Assembly (NCBI GenBank): GCA_002373715.1
Contig: DFLI01000139.1
Coordinates: 1 to 5,157, forward strand
DNA: 5,157 bases
Direction: 5' to 3'
DNA from: Bacteroidales bacterium UBA3623
Lineage (GTDB): Bacteria > Bacteroidota > Bacteroidia > Bacteroidales > UBA932
Shown here: positions 1 through 5,157 of the stretch, in pieces
Layout: every line of letters starts with the position of its first letter
How positions within the stretch are numbered: position 1 is the stretch's first letter
Translations under genes and position numbers: made by a program
The notes under the pieces: generated by a model
Databases searched by the model: none
Told to the model about the DNA's origin: nothing
What the model saw: only the letters and a program-made list of their open reading frames with translations

Positions 1-593
1 TTGTTGGCGCTGCCGCCGCCCTTTGCCACCATGATGAAGCGGTATTCGTCTCCCTGGGTGGCCTCAATGTCTATCTGGGCGGGAAGGTTGCACTTGGTAT
101 TGACCTCGTTGTACATATCCAGCGGGGCGTTCTGGCTGTAGCGCAGGTTTTCCTGGGTATAGGTATTGAAAACGCCACGGCTGAGGGCCTCTTCATCCTC
201 GAAGTCCGTCCACACGTGCTGGCCTTTCTCACCGTGAATAATGGCGGTACCGGTATCCTGGCAGAAGGGAAGCACACCCTTGACGGAAGTTTCTGCATTG
301 CGCAGGAACTGCAGGGCCACATATTTATCGTTGTCAGAGGCCTCAGGGTCTTTCAGGATGGCCGCTACCTGCTCGTTGTGGGCGCGGCGCAGCATGAACT
401 GACAATCGTGGAAAGACTGCTGGGCAACCAGCGTGAGAGCCTCGGGTGATACCTCCAGGATGGTTTTCCCACCGCAGCCGCAATGGCCGCCGAACTTGGA
501 TGTCTTGACAAGCTTTTCAGAACCGGGAATCTTGTAGTACTCAGTGGTATCCTTTCCCAGCTGGAACATGGGTGCGTATTTGAATTCTGCCAT
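1..593 (-). CDS. Class I (iron-sulfur) fumarate hydratase, N-terminal 197 codons; 3' part beyond the window
   Basis: The enzyme reversibly hydrates fumarate to L-malate in the cytoplasm, using an oxygen-sensitive [4Fe-4S] cluster. Translation from the ATG at 591-593 reads without a stop to the window edge. It closely follows the E. coli FumA/FumB pattern as I remember it: FKYAP near the start, DTTEYY (15-20), SPEALTL (49-55), DPEASDNDKYVALQFLRNAE (82-101), GVLPFCQDTGTAI (106-118), NLRYSQNAPLDMY (149-161), NLPAQID (169-175) and the glycine-rich KGGGSAN at the edge. Cys111 in PFCQDTG is the expected first cluster ligand. The other two ligands and the C-terminal domain lie outside the window; family length is about 545 residues, so roughly a third is visible. 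The start is well placed, just after an A/T-rich leader and promoter. Odd: about eight extra residues including H37-C38-G39-C40. Class I fumarase is very likely. A related tartrate dehydratase is less likely because the FumA/B match is continuous. Confidence 0.95.
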   Translation of the reverse strand, partial: MAEFKYAPMFQLGKDTTEYYKIPGSEKLVKTSKFGGHCGCGGKTILEVSPEALTLVAQQSFHDCQFMLRRAHNEQVAAILKDPEASDNDKYVALQFLRNAETSVKGVLPFCQDTGTAIIHGEKGQHVWTDFEDEEALSRGVFNTYTQENLRYSQNAPLDMYNEVNTKCNLPAQIDIEATQGDEYRFIMVAKGGGSAN

Positions 594-614
594 TATAGTT
601 GTAATTTAATTCTT

Positions 615-645
615 CAAAGTTAAACAATTCCTGTGCTTTATCAAA
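615..645 (-). promoter_or_regulatory. Predicted Bacteroidota-type promoter of the fumarase gene
   Basis: On the minus strand, TTTG at 645-642 is followed by exactly 19 nt and then TAACTTTG at 622-615, a perfect match to the Bacteroidota -7 element TAnnTTTG with its -33 TTTG/TTG partner. The -7 element ends 21 nt before the fumarase ATG, leaving a short A/T-rich leader (594-614) with no Shine-Dalgarno motif, as is common in this phylum. I noticed no other TAnnTTTG on the minus strand in the window. The match is seen directly; activity is inferred. Confidence 0.7.
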
Positions 646-666
646 AGATATTGGTCCGATGCTGTG

Positions 667-1263
667 TTACTCCAGAGAGCCTTTCACCAGCTTCCACTTG
701 CCGGCGGCCCAGTCGGCGGCGCTGTAGCGGAGACAGAGCGAAAGCCCGTCCGGGAATTGAAGCCCGGCGGTCCCGGAGGCAATCCGGAGGAAGGTGACAG
801 GATCCGTGGCATCTGCGAGAAGACAGGTCCCTTCCTCCTCCCCGGGCTCAAAGGTCATCTTGAGGGCCGGCTGCGTGAGCGGCTGGTCCTCATCGTCTAC
901 CAGGATGGCGCTGTTGAAGGTTTCGAAGTTGATGGCTTTGGTGTATTTGACCACCACCATCTTCTTGGGCCAGGGACCCGGACCGTTGTGGAAGGGGCTG
1001 TCAAACTGCTCCAGATACTCGTCCAGGCCGGCGAACACATAGAACATACCGCTGTGGGGAAGGAGGCCTTCCGGGTCCAGCGCCGCAAGATCCTCACAGT
1101 CTATCTGGCACACGAAAGTGAGAGGGTAATCGTACGTCCCGTCTTCGTCTGTCACTTCCACCGTGGGGTATTCCATATCGGCCGGTAAATCCGGGTCTCC
1201 CCACCATTTGGAGGAGCAGAAAAGATTGGCCTCGGTGGTCTGCAGCTTAATCTTGATGGTCAT
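667..1263 (-). CDS. DUF1963 / YwqG-family protein, 198 aa, cytoplasmic, function unknown
   Basis: The protein has no signal peptide or membrane segment and is acidic. It shows the landmarks of the DUF1963 (YwqG-like) family in order: SSKWWGDPDLP (17-27) with EYP shortly after, YPLTFVCQIDCEDLA (46-60), and LLPHSGMFYVFAGLDEYL (67-84). A VVVKY strand (103-107) follows, and the C-terminal segment GLQFPDGLSLCLRY (167-180) resembles the usual final 'FGDxGxLxFxI' strand. These proteins are widespread in bacteria and have no established biochemical role. I chose the ATG at 1261-1263 because the family homology begins there, and GGAGAAG (1276-1270) sits upstream at a workable distance. An in-frame start at 1356 would add 31 unrelated residues that overlap the previous gene by about 110 nt. 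With the chosen start the 5' end overlaps the preceding lipoprotein gene by 17 nt, suggesting translational coupling. It is the last gene of the packed run; 73 nt separate it from fumarase. Confidence 0.85.
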   Translation of the reverse strand: MTIKIKLQTTEANLFCSSKWWGDPDLPADMEYPTVEVTDEDGTYDYPLTFVCQIDCEDLAALDPEGLLPHSGMFYVFAGLDEYLEQFDSPFHNGPGPWPKKMVVVKYTKAINFETFNSAILVDDEDQPLTQPALKMTFEPGEEEGTCLLADATDPVTFLRIASGTAGLQFPDGLSLCLRYSAADWAAGKWKLVKGSLE

Positions 1264-2092
1264 CGTTTTCTTCTCCGATTGTGTAGAAGGTACCGTTCCG
1301 GTATTGGAATCTAAGCATTTTGAACGGATAGGAGAGTTCTCCCTGCTTCGGGTCATAAGCGTCAGCTACTACTACATAAGCAGCGCCGTCCTTCAGATGG
1401 TCCTGGGCCAGGTCGTGGTGCACCGGTCCTTTTGTGAGCACGTTACCTATGAAGCCGTAGTCTTCATACATGTCCACCACATCGTATAAATAGCCGAAGG
1501 GAGTCATGTAGTCGTCGTAAATGCGTTCTTCCGACTCGTAGTCCCAATAATAGGAACAGTCATTGTCTGAAGGGGTGATGACCAGGAAACTTCCGTCAAT
1601 CTGTAAGGTGAAATCCAGGTCTGATGCTTCTACATTGGGGGTCTGGAAGCTCACTCCTTGGACGTCTCCGAGGATGGTAAAGTCTTTGGGGTTCACTTGG
1701 AACACAACCAAACGATAGGATGTATCCGTAGAAAGATAAGTTCTCTTAAGGGTGCGGTTTCCGCGGTAGCAATTTACGTCCGCCAGGGTGGCGCCGAAAG
1801 GCCTTTGCTCGGTCCGGGCTTCATAGTCTTCCTTCTGGATATCTCTCCAATAATCGGCCAACTGCTTGTCCGTCATGTGGGCGAAATCCACTTCCACCAT
1901 GTTCAGATTGGCAATGAAATAGCCATAGTGGGCGTCGGGGTTGCTTATGTCTACCGTGAATTTGACCTTCGTGGCTTTCACCTGGTCTATCTTGAAGGTA
2001 AAGTCCACCGGGGTGGTTACCATGATATCTTTGCCCGTGCAGCCCACAAGCAGGAGCACCAGGGCCCATAGGATTAGTTTAAAACGTTTCAT
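1247..2092 (-). CDS. Envelope lipoprotein with an apparent tandem-duplicated beta domain, 281 aa, function unknown
   Basis: Residues 1-18 form a lipoprotein signal: MKR, a hydrophobic core, and lipobox L15-V16-G17-C18, so the mature protein should be anchored by Cys18. The rest appears to hold two related units. Unit A (about 29-152) starts with VDFTFKID, has a SNPDAHYGYFI strand (50-60), a helical stretch with DKQLADYWRDIQ (75-86) and ends in YRLVVFQVNPKDFTI (126-140). Unit B (about 158-264) starts with LDFTLQID, has SDNDCSYYWDY (175-185), a helical stretch around YLYDVVDMYEDY (201-212) and ends in YVVVADAYDPKQGEL (239-253). This architecture resembles fibronectin-III-like repeats in other Bacteroidota surface lipoproteins, which mostly lack assigned functions. 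Pro, Asp and aromatic residues recur at matching places. The ATG overlaps the stop of the upstream hydrolase gene (ATGA, 4 nt), and the 3' end overlaps the DUF1963 gene by 17 nt. The lipoprotein call is firm. The duplication is judged by eye, and no catalytic motif is visible. Confidence 0.82.
   Translation of the reverse strand: MKRFKLILWALVLLLVGCTGKDIMVTTPVDFTFKIDQVKATKVKFTVDISNPDAHYGYFIANLNMVEVDFAHMTDKQLADYWRDIQKEDYEARTEQRPFGATLADVNCYRGNRTLKRTYLSTDTSYRLVVFQVNPKDFTILGDVQGVSFQTPNVEASDLDFTLQIDGSFLVITPSDNDCSYYWDYESEERIYDDYMTPFGYLYDVVDMYEDYGFIGNVLTKGPVHHDLAQDHLKDGAAYVVVADAYDPKQGELSYPFKMLRFQYRNGTFYTIGEENDDHQD
1270..1276 (-). promoter_or_regulatory. Probable ribosome binding site deciding the DUF1963 gene start
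   Basis: GGAGAAG on the minus strand ends 6 nt before the ATG at 1263-1261 (GGAG core to ATG: 9 nt). It lies inside the end of the preceding lipoprotein gene. It is the clearest Shine-Dalgarno-like site in the window and supports the short start over the in-frame one at 1356. Such sites are weakly used in Bacteroidota, so its strength is uncertain. Confidence 0.5.
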
Positions 2093-3312
2093 GGCAATTC
2101 TTTATATACGGTTAGGACAAAACGGACGGCACCCATGGCGTGGACACCATAGTCTCCGAAGTCGTAATGGATGTCATAGCCCTTGAAGTAGGCTTCGGCC
2201 CGTACGGCATTCACAAAGGGCACGGTCTGGTCCTGGCGGCTGTGGAAGAGATAGATGGGAGACCTGGGATAGAAGTTGAGGGTGGAGTTCTTCAAGAGAG
2301 CCTTGTACAGGATAGCGGTTTCTCCCTGGGAACGGTCCCGGCCTGCGGGGGTCATGATATCCCGGAGGTCATTGGTCCCGATTCTCTGGTTAATCTCCTT
2401 AACAGTATATTTCTTGGAATTGATCCACTCGTCGTAGTGGTCCAGAAGGTTTTTCTCGAAGAACACATCCATGTCCAAGTCCAGCCGCTCACCCACGTTC
2501 ACGCCCTGCACAATCATGGGAATGGCACAGGGAATACCGGTAACACCCACGTCCATGGAATAATCGAAGGTGGCCGCCAGGTCGTAGGGTCCGCCACCGG
2601 CATATACGTGCTTGATGGGGAACTCATGGGCATATTCGTCCTGCAGCATATCCATCACGGCCATGGTGGTGGAACCGCCCTGGGAATAACCGAAGAGAAT
2701 CACCTCCTCGCTTTCGGGCTCCCGGTTAATGTGCTTGAGGTACGGCTTCACGGCCAGCGCCATGTCCACTACGCTGCGGGCGGTGCTCTCCGTGTGCATG
2801 TAAGGGTGGATGCGGTTGGCGGTAATACCGAAGCCGATGTAGTCGGCAATGACTACCGCGTAGCCCTTGGAGGCAATGATGGCTTCCAGGGGAAAGGTCT
2901 CGGAAGGGCATTCGTAATTGGCGCCGATGGTGTAGTGGCTCACCAGCACCAGGTTCTTGATGGGGCCGCTTTCGGGAAGGATCAGTTTGCCGGAAAGCTC
3001 AATGGGGGATTTGTCCACGTCGTGTCCCTTGTAGATGCCGGCGATGTGGAGGAGGGTGTTGCTTCCGGAGACGCCCAGTATGTCTCTTACCAAAGTGGCG
3101 GCCTCCGTTTTGGCTACCTTGGTTTCCGGTTCGTCCAGGTTGCCGTCTTCCATGAACTTAATGTCCGGGTTCAGGCTGCCATCTTCCATAAAGACATCGG
3201 CCGTTTGGACGGAATACACCTTGAAGGTGTCAAAGTCCAGATACTCCACCGCGGGGTGCTGGCAGGCCACCAGTCCCAGACAAAGGAGAAGGCTAAATTT
3301 GAGTTTTTTCAT
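2089..3312 (-). CDS. Lipoprotein alpha/beta hydrolase, secretory-lipase-like (probable esterase/lipase), 407 aa
   Basis: This is a predicted serine hydrolase exported and lipid-anchored in the envelope: MKK, a hydrophobic core and lipobox L14-V15-A16-C17. The hydrolase fold starts near residue 105 (ELSGKLILP). The pattern resembles the secretory lipase (LIP) family: NLVLVSHYTIG (120-130), ECPSE (134-138), GYAVVIADYIGFG (150-162), HPYMHTESTARSVVDM (169-184), then the nucleophile elbow G208-Y209-S210-Q211-G212. Asp361 in SRQDQTVPF and His391 in YGVHAMG sit where the acid and base of the triad are expected. All three triad residues are present, so it is probably active. The substrate is unknown; short acyl or acetyl esters are plausible, and a peptidase-like role cannot be excluded. 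Residues 18-80 are an extra N-terminal region carrying a 12-residue repeat. The gene starts 3 nt after the stop of the barrel gene with no clear ribosome binding site, and its TGA overlaps the next ATG, indicating coupled translation. Confidence 0.87.
   Translation of the reverse strand: MKKLKFSLLLCLGLVACQHPAVEYLDFDTFKVYSVQTADVFMEDGSLNPDIKFMEDGNLDEPETKVAKTEAATLVRDILGVSGSNTLLHIAGIYKGHDVDKSPIELSGKLILPESGPIKNLVLVSHYTIGANYECPSETFPLEAIIASKGYAVVIADYIGFGITANRIHPYMHTESTARSVVDMALAVKPYLKHINREPESEEVILFGYSQGGSTTMAVMDMLQDEYAHEFPIKHVYAGGGPYDLAATFDYSMDVGVTGIPCAIPMIVQGVNVGERLDLDMDVFFEKNLLDHYDEWINSKKYTVKEINQRIGTNDLRDIMTPAGRDRSQGETAILYKALLKNSTLNFYPRSPIYLFHSRQDQTVPFVNAVRAEAYFKGYDIHYDFGDYGVHAMGAVRFVLTVYKELP
3127..3198 (-). 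repeat. Short tandem duplication (2 x 36 nt) inside the hydrolase gene
   Basis: Two consecutive 12-codon units encode residues 39-50 (DVFMEDGSLNPD) and 51-62 (IKFMEDGNLDEP). Over the eight-codon core (F-M-E-D-G-[SN]-L-[ND]) 20 of 24 nucleotides are identical, and most differences are single-base. The repeat lies in the linker between the lipidated cysteine and the hydrolase domain. Confidence 0.75.
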
Positions 3313-3315
3313 TGC

Positions 3316-3927
3316 TTACCAGGAGTAGTTGACGCTTACGGAAATCAGACGGGAGCCAAACATGTAAATGGCGTTGGCGTTGCGGAGAGAAATCATGGGA
3401 CCCAGCTCCAGAGAACCGCTCCAGGGGCCCTTTCCCACCTGTACGCCCAGAACCGTAATGTTAAAGGCCGGGGCCAGTTCCATGTTCTTGGCATTGTCAA
3501 AGGCCATCAGCAGCCCGGCGGCAAATCCGCCGTACAGGCGTACCCAGTCTGTGTTCAGACAATTGAGCCGGACAGTGGGGAGGATGCTAAGATCGTAGTT
3601 GCGGATGGGAACGGAAGGGCCGGTGGGCTGGCGGTACATATCCACCGGAGTCTCATTCCAGAAAATGCCTTCGAAATCTGTCTGGATGCCCAGGCTTACC
3701 ACCCGGTTCAGATGGTAGCGGTATTCCAGGAAGATGTGGCCCGTATAGCCGAAATCGCTGTTATGCGTGTTATACTGCCGTGAACCTTCCTGGTGGAAAG
3801 CCAGAGTTTCGAAAAGCATGTCACCCCAGCCCAGGCGCCATTCGTGGTGCCTGAGAGGAGTATTTTGGGCTGCCGCCTGGCACAAAAGGGCTGTGCCAAG
3901 CAGCAGCGATAGGAAAACTCTCTTCAT
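3316..3927 (-). CDS. Exported small outer-membrane beta-barrel protein, 203 aa, function unknown
   Basis: A Sec signal peptide is clear: MKR, hydrophobic FLSLLLGTALL, and an A18-A19-A20 / Q21 cleavage site. The mature chain shows about eight alternating, aromatic-rich strands separated by polar turns, for example GYTGHIFLEYRYHL (60-73), VVSLGIQTDFEGIFW (76-90), YDLSILPTVRLNCL (111-124), WVRLYGGFAAGLLMAF (128-143), FNITVLGVQVG (155-165), GSLELGPM (171-178) and a final LISVSVNYSW. The terminal aromatic (Trp203) fits the C-terminal signal of outer-membrane barrels. The size fits an OmpX/OmpW-like eight-stranded barrel of the kind annotated as 'outer membrane beta-barrel protein' in Bacteroidota; no substrate or partner can be named. 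The ATG (3925-3927) directly abuts the aspA stop (TAAATG) with no ribosome binding site, so translation probably depends on that of aspA. Exported barrel is well supported; strand count is an estimate. Confidence 0.78.
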   Translation of the reverse strand: MKRVFLSLLLGTALLCQAAAQNTPLRHHEWRLGWGDMLFETLAFHQEGSRQYNTHNSDFGYTGHIFLEYRYHLNRVVSLGIQTDFEGIFWNETPVDMYRQPTGPSVPIRNYDLSILPTVRLNCLNTDWVRLYGGFAAGLLMAFDNAKNMELAPAFNITVLGVQVGKGPWSGSLELGPMISLRNANAIYMFGSRLISVSVNYSW

Positions 3928-5157
3928 TTATTTGATGAATTCATGAGAGGCAGTCATAGCCTTGGGATCCAGAGCTTCGTCCAGTTTTTCCTTGGTCATG
4001 AGGCCGTGCTCCAGCACCAGGTCGTAGACGCTTCGTCCACTTTCCAGGGCTTCCTTGGCCACCTTGGTAGAGGCCTTGTAGCCAATGTAGGGGTTGAGGG
4101 CGGTTACAATGCCAATGGAGTGCTTCACCATCTCGTAGCAGTGTTCTGCGTTAACGGTGATGCCGTCTATGCACTTGGTGCGCAGGGTATTCATGGCGTT
4201 GATAAGCCAGGTCTGGCTTTCCAGGATGCACTGGGCAATGACGGGCTCCATTACGTTCAGCTGCAGCTGGCCGGCTTCGGCGGCGAAGCAGACGGCGGTG
4301 TCGTTACCAATGACCTTGAAGCATACCTGGTTGGTTACTTCGGGGATAACGGGGTTCACCTTGCCGGGCATGATGGAGGAACCGGGAGCCATGGCGGGCA
4401 GGTTAATCTCGTGCAGGCCGCAGCGGGGGCCGGAAGCCATGAGGCGGAGGTCGTTACAGGTTTTGGAAAGCTTCACTGCCAGGCGCTTGAGGGCGGCGGA
4501 GTAGCTCACATAGGCGCCGGTGTCGGGCGTGGCTTCCACCAGGTCGGGGGCTTTCACGAAGGTGTCTCCGGTAAATTCGGTCATGCGCTTGGTGCACAGC
4601 TCGGCAAAGCCGGGAACGGCGTTCAGGCCTGTGCCGATGGCGGTGCCGCCCATATTGATTTCCTTCAAAAGGACCGCGTTACGTTCCAGGTTGGCAATTT
4701 CCTCTTCCAGGTTGTTGGCAAAGGCGTTGAATTCCTGACCGGAAGTCATGGGGACGGCGTCCTGCAGCTGGGTGCGGCCCATCTTGATGATATCCTTGAA
4801 TTCCACTCCCTTGGCGCGGAAGGAAGCGATGAGCTCCTTCAGGGCGGCCTCCAGATGGCGGTTCATGCGGAAGAAGGTGTAACGGAAGGCGGTAGGATAG
4901 GCGTCGTTGGTGCTCTGGGCGCAGTTTACGTGGTCGTTGGGGGAGCAGTACTGGTACTCGCCCTTCTTGTGACCCATCAGCTCCAGGGCCCGGTTGGCAA
5001 TGACCTCGTTGGCGTTCATGTTTACCGAGGTGCCGGCACCGCCCTGCATCATATCTACGGGGAACTGGTCCCACAGTTTGCCGCCCACAATTTCCTTACA
5101 GGCGGCCACAATGGCCTCTCCGATATTCTTCGGGAGCACGCCCAGTTCCGTGTTGGC
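3928..5157 (-). CDS. aspA: Aspartate ammonia-lyase (aspartase), 409 C-terminal residues; 5' end beyond the window
   Basis: Aspartase reversibly deaminates L-aspartate to fumarate plus ammonia and acts as a cytoplasmic homotetramer. The frame is open from the right edge, which begins ANTELGVLPKNIGEAI; the GTG at 5139 is an internal valine, not a start. E. coli AspA has 478 residues, so about 65-70 N-terminal residues are missing here. Visible landmarks in order are QFPVDMMQGGAGTSVNMNANE, NDHVNCAQSTNDAYPT (substrate-binding Ser/Thr), KMGRTQLQDAVPM, GGTAIGTGLN and the superfamily signature GSSIMPGKVNP at 4351-4383, which holds the catalytic serine of the flexible loop. The choice of aspartase over class II fumarase rests on VIPEVTNQVCFKVIGND after the signature, on GTGLN followed by AVP rather than the THP I remember for FumC, and on MGHKKGEY. 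No frameshift or missing key residue is seen. It heads the visible packed run; its stop abuts the barrel gene. The fumarate it makes is the substrate of the fumarase encoded at 1-593. Confidence 0.96.
   Translation of the reverse strand, partial: ANTELGVLPKNIGEAIVAACKEIVGGKLWDQFPVDMMQGGAGTSVNMNANEVIANRALELMGHKKGEYQYCSPNDHVNCAQSTNDAYPTAFRYTFFRMNRHLEAALKELIASFRAKGVEFKDIIKMGRTQLQDAVPMTSGQEFNAFANNLEEEIANLERNAVLLKEINMGGTAIGTGLNAVPGFAELCTKRMTEFTGDTFVKAPDLVEATPDTGAYVSYSAALKRLAVKLSKTCNDLRLMASGPRCGLHEINLPAMAPGSSIMPGKVNPVIPEVTNQVCFKVIGNDTAVCFAAEAGQLQLNVMEPVIAQCILESQTWLINAMNTLRTKCIDGITVNAEHCYEMVKHSIGIVTALNPYIGYKASTKVAKEALESGRSVYDLVLEHGLMTKEKLDEALDPKAMTASHEFIK

Noticed and set aside
639..650. A small inverted repeat TATC-TTTT-GATA upstream of fumarase, considered as a terminator or operator.
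   Set aside because: The stem is only 4 A/T-rich base pairs, flanking bases do not extend it and no T-tract follows. It also overlaps the predicted -33 element.
664..1188. A plus-strand frame of 174 codons across the DUF1963 gene.
   Set aside because: It is antisense to a gene with clear family motifs, and its own product has no recognisable pattern.
2140..3783. A stop-free plus-strand reading frame of 547 codons antisense to the hydrolase and barrel genes.
   Set aside because: The minus-strand genes have signal peptides, catalytic motifs and coupled starts. The plus-strand product is a low-complexity, Val/His/Gly-rich chain with no recognisable domain, and it crosses a gene boundary. It is best explained as a codon-bias shadow.
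3935..3944. The palindrome ATGAATTCAT just before the aspA stop codon, considered as a regulatory site.
   Set aside because: It encodes the ordinary C-terminal HEFIK end of AspA, and a single 10-nt palindrome is expected by chance.
3928..5139. A complete 403-aa protein starting at the GTG at 5139.
   Set aside because: The frame continues open to the window edge, and the upstream residues (ANTELG) match aspartase, so this GTG is an internal valine.
3928..5157. Class II fumarase (FumC) as an alternative identity for the right-hand gene.
   Set aside because: The segment after the signature (VIPEVTNQVCFKVIGND) and the absence of the GTGLNTHP pattern fit aspartase rather than FumC.
1..5157. Mobile elements, CRISPR arrays, tRNAs, rRNAs and defence or toxin-antitoxin genes.
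   Set aside because: No transposase or integrase motifs, no regularly spaced repeats and no RNA-gene signatures were found on either strand. Nearly all of the window is occupied by six intact or edge-cut genes.

Overview
The window looks like a chromosomal piece of a Bacteroidota (probably Bacteroidales) genome. This rests on four signs: a consensus Bacteroidota-type promoter (TTTG, 19 nt, TAACTTTG) at 615-645; mostly A/T-rich start contexts without strong Shine-Dalgarno sites; two lipoproteins and a small outer-membrane barrel typical of that phylum; and a class I fumarase next to an AspA-type aspartase. The genus cannot be told from the sequence. Every real gene lies on the minus strand, so transcription runs from the right end (5157) to the left end (1). 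Both end genes are cut only by the window edge.

Layout in transcription order: (1) aspartate ammonia-lyase aspA, 3928-5157, lacking about the first 65-70 codons; (2) a 203-aa exported beta-barrel protein, 3316-3927; (3) a 407-aa lipoprotein alpha/beta hydrolase of secretory-lipase type, 2089-3312; (4) a 281-aa lipoprotein with what looks like a duplicated domain, 1247-2092; (5) a 198-aa cytoplasmic DUF1963/YwqG-type protein, 667-1263; (6) a 73-nt intergenic region with a promoter; (7) the first 197 codons of a class I iron-sulfur fumarase, 1-593. There is no gene-free stretch over 300 bases.

Genes 1 to 5 are packed with junctions of 0, +3, -4 and -17 nt, so they are almost certainly one transcript with coupled translation. 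The fumarase has its own predicted promoter, although no terminator is visible before it and read-through is possible. The two enzymes at the edges share fumarate: aspartase makes it from aspartate with release of ammonia, and fumarase interconverts it with malate. In gut Bacteroidota this pool feeds fumarate respiration to succinate. The three envelope proteins and the DUF1963 protein between them have no known role in this pathway. Their tight linkage to aspA is the most unusual aspect of the window. I see no mobile element, CRISPR array, tRNA, rRNA or defence system.
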